A DNA stretch of 64,000 bases from Straminergon stramineum (taxonomy: Eukaryota; Streptophyta; Bryopsida; Hypnales; Calliergonaceae): NCBI GenBank assembly GCA_963920665.1, contig OY987271.1, forward strand, positions 8,249,350 through 8,313,349, given 5' to 3'. This document shows positions 47,836 to 60,436 of this stretch, piece after piece. The position numbers were made by a program, and so were the translations under genes. Positions within the stretch are counted from its first letter, which is position 1; each line of letters begins with the position of its first letter. The notes below the pieces were generated by a model that had not been told where the DNA came from, made no database searches, and worked only from the letters and a program-made list of their open reading frames with translations.

Positions 47836-48890
47836 TTCCCACTTATTCTCATACTCAGTTGTCGGTGTGTTTGAAACTCTTTGAATATTTTTTCCCTTTC
47901 AAGTTGTGGATATTGATTAGAATTTGCAAGGGCCTCATATTCAAAGGTAATTGGCTCAAACAATCTTGATGTCGTAAATCAAGAATGAGGAGATATATCC
48001 TCATGTGCTTGGAGACGGAATCTTGCATGTTGGAGGAGAAGTGTCTCTTGCCTTGTTAGGTTTGTGCGAGTGAAGAATGGCCAAACTTTGGGCACTTTGG
48101 GCTAGTCTAAAACCCAAGGCCATTGGAATCCCATCACACATTGTTGGATGTCATTTGAACAAAACTAGAAGTTGGAGATGACCAACTTAGTCGAGTTATA
48201 CTCTTTCTTTCACCCATGGTATGTTGGATCCAAAGCACCATTGGAGATGGAGTGCCTAATTGTTATGCGAGCAAGGCATTTCTTTCTAGTACCATGTTGA
48301 TGTGCGTGGCATTTTGTTGCAAACTTGTGGGAGATTCTTGCAATGTGACACATTAGAATCTGATTCTATTACCGAGGTGGCCTGAGGAACCTCCATAACA
48401 TTTGCAACAATTGAAGTTTTTGGTGGTATAGAAGAATGACTATATTTAGATCTAGTTTGAACCCTTGGATACCAAAAATTCACCTTGTTTGGACTATGTG
48501 AATCACCATTTGGGTCGATGGGAAGATCTAGTTTCCTCATAAAACTTCCAAACACTTCTTCTCCTCCAAGTGGGGGATGGAAGTGACTATTTCATAGATA
48601 CCTTGTAGTTGGTTCAAAGTTTCCTTCAACTTCTTTGGATCTCCACTTTGATGAGCAATTCTTAATTTTAGCTCTTGCTTTGAAGACCCTATCTTAGATG
48701 TAGATTCATTTAGATAGGCTTGGTAATTTGTCATTTGCATAAAATCATGTATACAATCATCACATGTTGTTGCACTTAAGCCATTCCCACAATTTCCTAA
48801 CTATTGCAACCACTTGTTGTAAATTGTCTCAGACAAATTGCATGACAATATATTTACCGTTTCCTTTAGTGTCATTCCCCAAATGTTTAA

Positions 48891-49703
48891 CCCCTAAATG
48901 TCCAAGCCTTTTCAAGTGTGTTTTGACTATGAAAAATGAGCATTGGCTTGTAGTTATCCCCAATGAAGCAAATTGTGTTTTTTTCCAAATCTAACCATAT
49001 AGATGTTAATAGAGTTTGTTTGTTAATATGCACACCAATTTTGAGTGCAAAATTTCCTAGGAGTTGTGAGATTATACCAAGGGAAATATACATTTTCTAA
49101 TTTTAGTATGTTGTCTTTGTCCACAATGTTTCAAAAATTTGCTTATATATATATTTTTTGGAATTGGAGGTAACATGAACAACTTCAAAGAGTATTAGCA
49201 CACTAAAATGCACTTCCAAAAAACCTAATTTTACAAGAAAAAACATCAAACTCATTACACAATCCACCTTGCAATTGTTGAAATGTAATTTTTGTTTATA
49301 AGTAGAAATTGCAAATAGCTTCGAATATACACTTTCATGTCAAAATTTTCAATGATGAAAATCATAAAAAGACTTTAAGCTTTTCATTGGGACCATTCTC
49401 AAAGCAAATGGATAAAAAGAATTTCTTAGATCTCAAATCAAATGAAATTGCCAAGCTTTGCATAAAGTCGGAAAATGAAGTAAAATTAGCAAGCTTTATA
49501 CTCCAATTTTAGTACACATATGCCTTTGAAGACCTCTCAATAATTGAATATGTACTTTTCTCAATGAAAAATGAAAGTTTTCCATAGTTCACCCTCAAAA
49601 CTGCCTAAATTTTTTTAAACAGATCGCAAGAATTTACTTGCCCACAGAGAAATGGGCCTAAAATTTTAGATCAACCATATATGGTCAATTGGGCACTTAG
49701 GGG
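48891..49703. mobile_element. TTAA-flanked MITE inserted in the transposon ORF, 813 bp
   Basis: TTAA lies at 48887-48890 and 49704-49707, with ends CCCCTAAATGTCC and GGGCACTTAGGGG. It separates the RAWWLSFG part of the minus-strand transposon ORF from its MTLKETVNILS continuation, so it inserted after that ORF. No coding capacity. Confidence 0.75.
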
Positions 49704-50355
49704 TTAAATTCCAATTGTCAAATTATGCACAATCCAAACTACATACCTCATACATTATGACAATTATGATTTTGATAGATCAACAAAGACTTATCATTTG
49801 GCAAAAACCACCCCATTGTCGATATTTGAAGAGCTAGAAAGCTAACCATAGATCCAACACCCACATCCCATCTTCAGTGGTCACTCCAAATGACAACCAT
49901 CATGCTCTAATTGTGAAGTACATTATCTCCACTTCTCCTAGTGTCTTGGAGTCCTTGTATTGCTTACAAAGCCGAAGGTGTTGTTCTTGCAAGTCCAATT
50001 TGTTCAATTTTTGAGTATGCTTGTGGAACAAATTGCTCCAATATAATGGAGTAGACATGTACATTTGTGATTCTCCATGGGTATTATAAGGTCATCCTAG
50101 CCAAATGCAATCCTCTTTGCATTCTATTTTGCCATTGCATTGTCCACCATGAACCCCTTGAAATTTGGATTTTCCACTCTATGTCTCTTCATAAGAACAA
50201 TCAAACATCTCCATATGATGCACTACACCTTTGTGCCTTTCAATTGCATATCTCATAATGCAATTGTCATAAACTTTGAATACTTTAGGTCATAAACATG
50301 GCAAGCCATTGTCATCCGCTCTTTCACATGTTTAACATGGTCCAACATCTACCAC

Positions 50356-50570
50356 TACTATAAGATACCTGCGTTTTGGTTGACGTGCCTCAACTTTTTG
50401 GAATGGATTTTTTTATGTCCAATGCAATAAGCCTATGTTTTTATGTCAAGAAAAACATCACATTGATGTTTTCCTTGACATAAAAACATGGGCTTGTTGC
50501 ATTGGACATCGAAAGAAATTCATTCCAAAAAATCGAGGCTCATCACCACAAACGAGGGTTTCTTATAGTG
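50356..50570. mobile_element. CACTA-type hairpin MITE inserted in the transposon ORF, 215 bp
   Basis: The ends are TACTATAAGATACCTGCG (first base mutated from C) and the inverse of CACTATAAGAAACCCTCG. CAC flanks both sides (50353-50355 and 50571-50573). The body matches the 38229-38443 element, including the inverted TGTCCAATGCAATAAGCC and GGCTTGTTGCATTGGACAT arms. It interrupts the minus-strand transposon ORF just before its HVKHVKERM segment. Confidence 0.8.
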
Positions 50571-50908
50571 CACACATTCTCAAGATCATCATCTGATTGC
50601 ATTTAACTAATCAAGTCCAGTCCACTCTAGGGCCCAATTGCAAGTATCTTGAAAAGATACACCTTCTTCTTTCCTTGACCTAGGAATACGCTATTGTGAA
50701 TGTAGTCAATTGTAGAGTCATGCTTCAAGTTCATGATTCGATCAATCACTCCATGTGATTCAATACTCTGAAATAAAGAAATGATGCTACATACATTTGG
50801 AGAACTCAAAATTTGAAATTTGTCCATGACCTCATCTAGTTCTTGAAATGTACACTTTTTATACATGATATTCCTTATTGTACCATAAATAATTAATGCA
50901 CAGTCAAT

Positions 50909-51016
50909 CACTATAAAAAACACGCATTTTCGGTGACGTGCCTCAATTTTTTAGAACGGATTTTTTTATGCCCAATGCAACAAGCCCATATTTTTATGTT
51001 AAGAAAAACATCAAGG
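50909..51016. mobile_element. Half of a CACTA-type hairpin MITE
   Basis: CACTATAAAAAACACGCATT and the following GTGACGTGCCTCAATTTTTT match the left arm of the 38229 and 50356 elements. The copy stops after AAGAAAAACATCAAGG, so the second arm is deleted. It marks the upstream limit of the recognisable transposon ORF. Confidence 0.7.
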
Positions 51017-51450
51017 AGTAAAAGGATTGGATTTATACTAAACTTCCAACATACCATACACTAGAGACCAAGTATATGTCAATAAGTGGATCAATCATCA
51101 CCACTTTTGCATGTCCTTGTCTATTGCCAATACATGTGTATTGTAGATCCTTTGAAATTGCCAATTTTTATAATATATACCCTTTTAATAATCATTTTTA
51201 TTACATGAACTTTTCTCCTCCTATCCTCACTTCCACATGAACTTCATAATAGATATGACTTTGGGTAGTTTGTAGTTATTTTTCATTGTGGCTTATAAAT
51301 GTTCAAAATTAGGGAATACCAAAATGAGACATTTATTTATTAATTACTAAATACTTAAAGTTTGGAAAGATTCCTAAAAATTGCAACTTTAACTGAAAGT
51401 TCAACTAATATGAAAGTCACATTAAGATCATATGAAAGCCATGTGAATTA

Positions 51451-52234
51451 GGGCCTCTTCACACTATGGCCGTCCAAGTCGAGAGGCCGTGGGATTGAGT
51501 GGCCAAACTTTGGTGAGAGTCCAAGGAAATGAGCAATGAATAGGCCAAAAAAACTAGGAATTGGAGCCTTCAGCCAGCCATAGTGTGAAGCCTCCAAAGG
51601 CCAAAGTCCAAGCCCAAAGTCCAAACCTATTCCATTTTTTCGACTTCTAATCCATCCAATTTCTGAAATTTTCAATAAATTGTCACCCATGTGACAAAAT
51701 TTTCAAGCAAAAGGTTAAAAAACATGAGAAAGGAGTCAAAAATGGCCTTGGAAAAATAATTACAGCACATGCTCTCATCATTAAACAAGGAATATGAAGG
51801 ATATAAATGGAATAAAAAGGTGGCATTAAACATTGAAGGGAAGTAGGTTCATAGAATGCAAAGACTCCCCATTGTAATGGTGGAGACTAGGGTTCAAACC
51901 CCAATGGGGACACAAATAAACAAATAAACAAATAAGGGCATCCGATTTCTACAAAAACAATCCAATCTAATGGTTGAGATTTTGTTAGGTTCTGAAAAAA
52001 ACTTGACGGACTCTCGATTAGAGTTTGGGTCGGCCAGAAATGGAGACCCAAACTCTAATCAAGAGTCCGTCGCCATGTAGGCATTTGGTTGCCATGTAGG
52101 CAGACAAGTGGGCGACGGACTTTGGATTGTGCCTGCTTGTGTGAAGGCTCGAGAGATCGAACTCTTGGATTTCTGCAATCTCATTGGCTGAAATCGACAG
52201 ACTCTCGACCTTGTGCCGTAGTGTGAAGTGGCCC
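51451..52234. mobile_element. Tourist-like (PIF/Harbinger) MITE upstream of CDC20, 784 bp
   Basis: The left end GGGCCTCTTCACACTATGGC and right end GCCGTAGTGTGAAGTGGCCC are inverted repeats, flanked by TTA on both sides (51448-51450 and 52235-52237). It contains an internal inverted copy of the end motif (CCATAGTGTGAAGCC at about 51578) and a second inverted pair (GGACTCTCGATTAGAG and CTCTAATCAAGAGTCC). It lies about 570 bp before the CDC20 start codon, so it may sit in or near the promoter. Confidence 0.8.
51891..51935 (+). repeat. tRNA-like B box with A-rich tail, possible SINE 3' part
   Basis: GGTTCAAACCC at 51891-51901 fits the RNA polymerase III B-box consensus GGTTCRANNCC. It is followed by a tail of repeated AAACAAAT. 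No clear A box is seen upstream, so this is a possible SINE fragment inside the Tourist-like MITE, not a tRNA gene. Confidence 0.35.
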
Positions 52235-52468
52235 TTACCAATGCATTAAATTTGCATCTAGCATGACATGAAGTTGGTAAGGGGGAGAACTTGAGAACAG
52301 CTTGCAATTGATTGAAACTGTCCTATTCCCGAAGTCAGTCGGACGAAGAATCTCCAGAACTGAACCTCGAATATTCATCCATCTCTCGTTCCCATGCTAA
52401 TCTCCATTATCGACCAACTCCATCGCAGCCGTCCGATCCATCATCGAATGGCCGCGAACTAGTGCAAA

Positions 52469-52479
52469 GAGCCGTTGGG
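52469..52479 (-). promoter_or_regulatory. M-phase-specific activator (MSA)-like site
   Basis: On the minus strand it reads CCCAACGGCTC, matching YCYAACGGYYA at 10 of 11 positions. MSA elements bind three-repeat Myb factors and drive G2/M expression of plant mitotic genes. Placement about 330 bp before the CDC20 start fits that role. A single site of this length can occur by chance. Confidence 0.4.
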
Positions 52480-52804
52480 CTTCACCAGGCTGTGGCACCC
52501 CTGCCACATTCCTATATGAACCTCGGTCTGCGCCCTCTGTAGCACGCTACTCTTGAATTCGTTATCGGAAACGCTTGCTTTCGCCCTCGTTCTCATGCGC
52601 TCTTGTTCTCTAGGCTCGTTTGCTTACAATAATTCTTTCCCTAACTTTTTTGTGCTTTGTTTTGCGGATCTTGTAGTAGTTTCTAGGTTTTGCAGTACTG
52701 CTTCAGGGATTTGAATTGCATGTTAATAGAGGTGTTTTGTATCAAGGATTTGGATTATTTCTTTTGTTGTTGGACCCCGGGAAGGGGCTTTGTGAGGGTT
52801 CGCT

Positions 52805-55039
52805 ATGGCCATGATGCAGACAATTGCTAAGGCCTTTAAGACCCCGACCAAGAGTGTCAGCTGCGGGAAGTGGGAGAGCTCGGCATTGAGGGAGAACGTG
52901 AGCCCTGTGCTGCTCAAGAAGAAGACGCCCAAGGCCAAGACCCCTGGCAGAGCGGTAATGTCTCTGTACATTGTCTGATTTATGGGATTTCAGCATTGCT
53001 TGTTGTCGTTAATGTACTCTACACCTTGGTTGTTCCGCTTAAGTCGTGATCGGGTATCTCGGCTAGAGCACGTGTTAGATTGAGACAGTGTCATTGAAAC
53101 CCTAGTCTCATCGAGCGGACAGTACTGATATAGAAATGTCCTGCGAAGAACTAGTCTTGCCATGGCTTTGCTTTCTTCTATGTTCGCTTCAATAGCATGT
53201 GTTGAGCTGCAATCTCTCATTCGTAATAGATATAAGTTGTAGAAACTCTCAATTTGAGACTAGGAACGCCGTTATTCGTGACTATGCCTAGCAATTTCAT
53301 TGTTGCCGCCTGATCTGAGATTAGATTTTGCATCCGAGATTATAACACCGACTCAACCTTCCAATCTTCCTCTGCAGACCGACCGCTTCATCACCGACCG
53401 CAGTGCCATGGATTTCAGCGTGGCTAACTTCCTGATGACCAAAGAGAATTCGTCAGTGGACGTGATCTCCCCTACCAAGGACGATTACAAGAAGCAATTG
53501 GCGGAGAGCCTCTTGAACAGCAATGGTCCGACCCAGAGTCGCATCCTGGCCTTCAAGCAAAAGCCTCCTCCTCCTCCCGAAGGCTTCGTGAACGGTCGCG
53601 CGACTCTGTACTCTCAAAACGTGGCTTCAGGGCAGACGAAGCTCAAGAAAACGTTCCGTCACATTCCCCAGGCGCCTGAGAGGACCCTCGATGCCCCTGA
53701 TATGCTGGACGACTACTACCTGAACCTGTTGGACTGGAGCTCTAGTAATGTGCTAGCGGTAGCCCTGGGCATGACCGTGTACTTGTGGGATGCCACCACG
53801 AGCTCCATTGAGGAGTTGATGACTGTCGAGGAAGAAGGCCCCATCACCAGCGTCTCGTGGGCCCCAGATGGTCAATATTTGGCCGTTGGGTTGAATAACT
53901 CAACAGTACAGCTCTGGGACTCAACCTCACTTCGTCAGGTACTTACATACTGACCACCTGTAATGATCCTGAAGCACTGTGATAGTGAATTTCATACGGA
54001 ATGTTGCTTTGCGACTTCTGCATTGAAACTTTTTTTATCGTGAAACATATGTGGACAGCTGCTTTATGGATCTTGGATTGCAGCTTCTTGATAAGATTCA
54101 CGCATGGAATGCATTTCATTGCAGTTTTGTAATTTCGATTATATGTGGAACATGACCTAGCGACTTCTGAATTGGAGGTTAACAACTTCCTGAAATTTGT
54201 TGCAGTTGAGGACATTGAGGGGTCACTCTGCCCGAGTCGGTGCTCTGGCCTGGAACGGGCCCACCCTCGCGACTGGCGGGCGCGATAACATGATTTTGAA
54301 CCATGATGTGAGGATCAGGAACCATGTCATTGGTACTATGGCTGCACATGAGCAGGAGGTGTGTGGGTTAAAGTGGTCGCCCTCGGGTCAACAGCTCGCC
54401 AGCGGTGGCAATGACAACATGTTGCACATCTGGGATGCAGCGGCTGCTTCGTCTGCTAATGCCAGCCCCCTTCACCGTCTTGACGAGCACCAGGCTGCCG
54501 TGAAAGCCTTGGCATGGTGTCCTTTCCAGAGTAACTTGCTTGCATCAGGCGGCGGTACCGCCGATCGGTGCATCAAGTTCTGGAACACCCACACTGGTGC
54601 CTGTGTGAACAGCATTGACACTAGGTCGCAGGTGTGCGCTCTCCAATGGAGCAAGCATGAGAAGGAGATACTGAGCTCGCATGGGTTCAGCCAGAATCAG
54701 CTGTGTCTGTGGAAGTACCCATCCATGGTGAAAATGGCTGAATTCACTGGGCACACTTCTAGGGTGCTGCATTTGGCACAGGTGGGATTACATTTTGCTA
54801 GCAATCTCATTTGACTTTTTTGCATGTTATTCTGCTGGCCGTTTCAATATTTAAACGTTCGTTAACAGTTTCTCTTTTCGCTTGTGCAGAGTCCCGATGG
54901 ATACACTGTGGCGTCTGCTGCGGGCGACGAAACCTTGAGGTTTTGGCAAGTATTTGGAGCGCCGGAGACCAACGTGCCTTCTCAGAAGCGAACCAAGGAA
55001 GTGGCTAGCGCGCTGACATCTTTGACGAAGATCAGATAA
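52805..55039 (+). CDS. CDC20: CDC20-type WD40 activator of the anaphase-promoting complex (478 aa)
   Basis: Four exons, 52805-52954, 53378-53938, 54206-54781 and 54890-55039, all with GT-AG introns of phase 0, give 478 residues. CDC20 selects substrates for the APC/C ubiquitin ligase in mitosis and is the target of the spindle checkpoint. Motifs: a C-box-like DRFITDR (52-58), KEN at 72-74, a checkpoint-binding ILAFKQKPP segment (106-114), the [20 protein letters not shown] lead-in to the propeller, repeated WD40 units (e.g. [38 protein letters not shown]), and a C-terminal Ile-Arg tail (TKIR) that docks on the APC/C. The start ATG is the first in frame and is followed by basic sequence. The C-box has Thr where Pro is usual. 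Length is close to plant CDC20s. Confidence 0.93.
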
Positions 55040-58000
55040 GCCATAATCTGAAATTACATGTCAGCCCCTGAAGTCTCCAACATCATCAGCATCAAGGTAC
55101 GAAACCAAAGTTTTGACTTGCTTGTTGACTTGCATTTCAGTTCCAGTCGATTCAGGTCTGAGTGTTCTAGACTTCGAAACAAAAGAAGGGGCTGGCGCGA
55201 ACCTACTTTGACCTGTAAATCATTATATCATTCACAGAAGTTACGATAAGGCATCTCAATGATCAAACAGAGTGAAATCTCAACTAGGGATTATGTTTAC
55301 ATCATCATGCTCGTCTCCTGGTATATATTTGTTATATATGTCTTGCATATTGCCCTTATGGGTTTACTCCACGGTGTTTCATAAATACCAACACACCTTT
55401 TGAAACTATTTCTCTCCTCAGTAACTAGTACGTGTTGTCGCCAACAAGGACTTCAATTGTGGCATACACCACCACAGCAATGGACTTTCGACAATTAAAT
55501 TCACTGTGTCAGCATGAAGTGTAAAGGACTCCTGCTTCGACCGCTTTCGATGCAGGTGAGTGTAACTGTGTAGCAATTTAGGACGAGAACATTCTAGTCG
55601 GCACTATCTCCATTTATTAGAAAGTGAAGTTGTTATCTCCTAAGATATGAGGAAAGTATCTGTTACGCAAAGAGGAACAAATAGCTCATTTGAATTAGTC
55701 CGATCCAGTATTGGGAGTATGTGATATGTTTGCTTCTGTATATGTCTAGCAACTTGTTTACTGAAAATCCATGTGATGAGAAGACGTGACTACAACAGAA
55801 TTTGTACATGCGGATGTTGAACATACCGATAAAGTGGAAGCAGTTCGGGGATTTCGACGGATGTGCCAACTACTCTGAAGCTTCAATCCCCGCTGTTATG
55901 AATTTCACTTGCGACGAGCATTGCACCTCTATGCGCGTTGCTAAATGTTTGTGCGACAGAATGCAAGCAATGCATGTCGATGGTCATGAGCTCGTATACG
56001 ACAACGTGCAATGACTATATGCTAATTTCTTTAAGATGGCGGTATGATGATGAAATGGCACAACATTCCACTAAAATGGCGTATAATATGTTAGAAACTA
56101 CACGGCATTCCATTAAAATGGCGCAGAGTATGTCAAAAATGGCGCATGGCATAAGCCATTTTAATGTAATTGCCCATCTATTCTGTTTGGCTCATTCAAT
56201 AGCTTAAATTCTTAAGAGAGCCGGTGCCCTCGATTATTATTATTTCTTAGAAAGAATGAACATGTTGTGATTTGTCAGTCATTAAAAAAATATTTACTGT
56301 CTGGTGCCTACTAACCCGTTTTGCATGAAAAGCAGGTCAGTAGAAATAGCGATTGAGAAATATAATGCTGTGAATGCACATGCAACATTCCCGAAGGTTG
56401 CGAAATTGAACGGACGACACAGAACGCCGTCAATCCAGAGACCAGGTAGCAATCAGTGCCGCACCCACTGAGAAGCTGAGGTTGACTTCCCAAATGTTTT
56501 AGCAGGTAGTTAGCATTTGTCCCACATTAATTAATTCGGCTTGGAAAGTTTTTGGCAGGAGCAATCTACGTATCTACTATCCTTTCCAAATCTCCCTAGT
56601 TTGCCGAAATTATACAGATGACCTACTCGATTCGTGTGATTCCGGTCCCAGCACAGACAGACAGCTGAGGACGTCGTCCTCGTCAGTGAAAATATTCTGC
56701 CGCACAGTTGGTGCAAATGACCAGGCGCTGCTACCAAGTACCAACACAGCTGAATGAGCAGCAGCAAAGTATATGAAACTTATACAATCGGCAGCATTGA
56801 TGTACCTGTCATTCTCCTGTATAATGCATCTGCGGAGACTGACACACGTTAAACCATGCAGTCGGAGACTCCGGGTTCTCAAACCTTGCAGTTTGTACGA
56901 AGAACGATATCCGACATCTCCAGGTAAAGTTCCACGCAAGAGCTGAGTGAAGATAATGCTCCCAGGTTTGACAACCCGTAGTGGTGCATGGTAGGAGATT
57001 GTCACTTGTCAAGCGCTCTATAACCGAAAATATTTGCAACAATAACATTGCTCAGATTACCAGAACCCAGCTTCTGCTTAAGTAAGATGGAAACTTGATG
57101 TCTGCATATGGCCCTTTTTCCCAGGCAGTGAGTCCTTCATGTGTGCAGACGAACTGGTGCTGCTGCAACTAGTTGAAATTGAAACGACCTTTTGCTGCAA
57201 GTGCTGGTGCTACAGTTCCGCTCACATCTCGAGTGGAGTAGGCTGCATCAACAATACTAATAATAGGTCGAGGAACTGTACTTCCAGGTCTGGTGGAAAG
57301 GTGGAGCGTCCACCGACAATGAACAGTGGTGAATAAGAGCAGACCTGAGTGTCGGTGAAGCGGTGCGCACGGAACCCGTGGCATGGTTGGCTTTTATTTC
57401 GGACGAGTCAAACTGTAGAATCCCATCCCCCGAGAAGGAAAATGTTGAATAATTCTTGTGTGTCAATGCAATCGGCTTTCATTCTTTAGTTTGGAGAAAG
57501 GGAAAAAGCTGTTTGAAGCAACGTTTCTTGGCAACTGTGTAACATAATGCAGTGTACTTTCGCCTGAGCCAGGCTTCTGGCCTGTGTCCCGTACAGTACA
57601 GGACATTGAGCTACATCCTGGAGAAATGGAGGCATCATCAGGGCGGGAGTCAAAAAAACTTCTTCCCAGTACCAAGTTTTACTGGTCCATTTAGTGCTGA
57701 CTTAGGATGCCAGTTGCGCTCAATACCACGAAGACAATAAATTCTGTCCCCCTTCGAAAGCTTGAATCTCATCCCCCTAAGCAGAATATTATTCAAGATT
57801 CTCTGAACGTTCTCTTCAGTACAGTAGAAAATACATGTTCACGTTTGTCTATGAATGTTACTGACCCTGTCGTGGAATGGAAAGAATTATGATGTACGGT
57901 TCAAACTTTACACTTCATACAGTGGAAGAAGCGTGATAATGGCATATATGAAAATTACCCCCTTCCAGATCCTCAAAGAGAAAGAGTCTGTCTAGATCAG

Positions 58001-58881
58001 CCTTTATAATTATAGCTATGAAAATGACGGTGGACACCTTTCCATGCCCCTTGGGCTTGGTTTGTCTTTTCTAGTTTTAACAAGTTTTTTGGGATAACCA
58101 TAGAGGTATTGGAAAGGCAAAGTATGTTTTGGTTTGTAAGACATTTTTGACCCACATTGAACACATATCAATTGATTGTAATTGAATGTAATGAAATTGT
58201 TGAGTGACATCTATTTTTTTAAGGAATGACAATCACTCGTAGTTAGTTGCATATGATTGGTATGGTACCTTATCCAATTTGGAATATTGGCCCCACCTGA
58301 TGTGCAACTTCAAATCCAAAGAATGGGTGAAATGGCTTTTTGCAACTGAATGCTCTTTGCGAATGTATATGATCAACATTTTATGTTTATTTGTAGCCTT
58401 TTATCTAGTGTCAACCTTTTAGACAATGACTTCAACCCCATTACAAACATGAGTCTACAATGAAGTTTAACACCTCTATTATATCAATAATTTCCCTAAG
58501 GACTTCTTTCACAACTAGCAACTCTCAATTATTTTTTGGGCATTATAAATAGTCGTAACTAAATTTCACATAGTGAGTTCAAGAATTTCACTAATTACAC
58601 CATGATGATTATTACTACCACCTCCACTTTTTCTTGAAAGTTTCATACTATTTTAAGCATTCTTATAGTTACTAACACTTTTACAAAAAAATTAATTAAA
58701 ATTATATATATATATATATATTTCATTTATGAAAAAGAATTAAAATTTAGATATATTACTACATCAAAAAATGTCTAATTTTCATAAGGTGTTCTTAATA
58801 TAGATTAACTAATGAAGTGTGACCAAGTACGAACATTGGTTAAGATGCATTGGTATCCAATATAAAGATCTCACAAAATAC
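55040..58881. other. 3' flank of CDC20 and intergenic region, no supported gene
   Basis: To about 57900 the composition stays less AT-rich than the repeat regions. A minus-strand open frame at 57005-56610 (131 aa) and several of 60-90 codons lack motifs. Around 56050-56140 a ~48-bp unit is imperfectly duplicated (ACATTCCACTAAAATGGCGT and GCATTCCATTAAAATGGCGC). After 58000 the DNA is AT-rich, with a TA microsatellite at about 58704-58722. Confidence 0.4.
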
Positions 58882-58885
58882 TTAA

Positions 58886-59775
58886 CCTTTGAAGGTTTAA
58901 AGTCATACAATGAGTTTTTTAGGATTTCCAATAAGTTCCAATGATGTCAGATTTTATTGCAATTTTTCAACATTCTTTTGGGATTTGGGGAAATGTATTG
59001 TCTTTATGGAAACATGGTTTTTATTTCATTTGATGTTTGGGAGAAAATTTATACCCTCAAAGTACAAAATGCTCAACTTTGGTCAACTAAAAATACCGCA
59101 AAAAGCCAAAAAGTCAATATAATAATACTAATAATTTCTTATAGTATATTTTATTTCTTCCTTAAATATTTTGGTTCATTCTACTTGCATATTAAGCAAT
59201 GTGAAATTTATGAAGTGCCTCATATTGCAAGCAATTAAGGAATCTTCCTGAAGAATAATGTATAGGACTCACTTCCGAACTCAATTTTCACAATTTTTCA
59301 AAACTAAAACATCCCGAGTGGGTACATTATTTGCTACAATAATTTTACTATTGGGATTGACATATTTCATTTCCATTTTGGACCTATTAACAATATAATT
59401 TTTCCTTCCATCTTGTATTTACTTCTACATAATAATTTTTTAAGAATGAAAAATTTCAATTTTATTTTTAAAAACATTTCCTAGATTTTCAACTCAATTC
59501 CCTTGCACAAAAATTTACACTTCAAAACTATGTAGTGCCAAAAAGTTAAATTAAGGGGATTCAAAGTCTAAAATCCTAATTATGCAAGGTATACAAATAT
59601 TTACAATCTACATGTTCAAAGTGTATGAAGTTTTTTCTACAAATTCTCATATAGGTCTTGTGCAAGATCTTATAGCTCAATATGCACCCAAAATAGGGGT
59701 TTTTTCATTGTGTCTCTTTACACTAGAAATAGTTTTGAAGCATTTTTTGGTGAAACAATCATATACCTTTAGAAG
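58886..59775. mobile_element. Probable TTAA-flanked MITE, decayed ends, 890 bp
   Basis: TTAA lies at 58882-58885 and 59776-59779. The left end CCTTTGAAGG is a diverged form of CCCCTAAAGG. The interior shares the TTTTACTATTGGGATTGAC and CTTGTGCAAGATCTTAT regions with 33292-34347. The right end CCTTTAGAAG keeps little of the expected terminus. The length agrees with the subfamily (about 890-940 bp). Confidence 0.45.
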
Positions 59776-60436
59776 TTAAGCAATGTAATAACCAAAAAAA
59801 CATGCTCAAATGCTTATTTGGGAAGATTTAAGACTTGGACATTGTAGAGTCAAGAACAAGAAAATCGGCATTCCTCGTTGAGACCCTTCTCCCTGTAGTA
59901 AATTCCTTACCAAATCTCAAAACTAGTTGTATATTTTGAAAGCTATAAAAAAATTACAAATAGTATCACGTTTTGAGGCATATCAAACAAGGAAAAGTAT
60001 TATTAAAATTTTTTAATAATAAATTAAAATTGGAGTTAGAAGGCTCTAGAAGTTGTTTGAAATCAACCATCAATTTACCACTAATCTACTTGATTTGAGG
60101 AGCTTTCAAGTTCTAAAGATCAATCTAGAGCCAAAACAATGTTGGTGGATGTTGATGAATATGGCACATTCCTTGAAAAAATTAGGTGCACAATTGTACT
60201 TCATAGGGATGAAAAAGGTGATAGAGCAATTGTGTATACCTCCATTTTTAATAAATTTTGTCCCCAAAATTCTCTACCAAATTGAAAACCAACTGTATAT
60301 TTTGAAGATTGGTTTTAAATTTTGTAGAGAACTGACTCTATGGAAAAGGTACAAGGGAAAAATGGACTTTTTGTCTACAACTCTATATGAAGTTTCCATG
60401 GACATTTTATTTGCCCTATAGTATATAAGTCTTTAA

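Larger units (their letters stand above)
48286..50923 (-). pseudogene. Transposon-borne ORF (MULE-like type), decayed and split by two MITEs
   Basis: Pieces on the minus strand read in order. 50923-50627 is an open frame with FQELDEVMDKFQILSSPNVC. After a MITE comes HVKHVKERMTMACHVYDLKY, then VENPNFKGFMVDNAMAK followed by a stop and NAKRIAFG, then HKCTC and a frameshifted EQHLRLCKQYKDSKTLGE with RAWWLSFG. After a second MITE come MTLKETVNILSCNLSETIYN, SGDPKKLKETLNQL, and DPNGDSHSPNKVNFWYPRVQ to the end near 48286. I know this block order (FKGFMAD, AWW, GDSHRPDKVNFAYPRIQTR-like) from abundant repeat-encoded proteins of seed-free plants. The family name is uncertain. Several stops and at least two frameshifts make it non-functional. 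Confidence 0.65.

Noticed and set aside
51891..51901. tRNA gene suggested by GGTTCAAACCC
   Set aside because: No cloverleaf arms or A box could be drawn around it; at most a SINE fragment.
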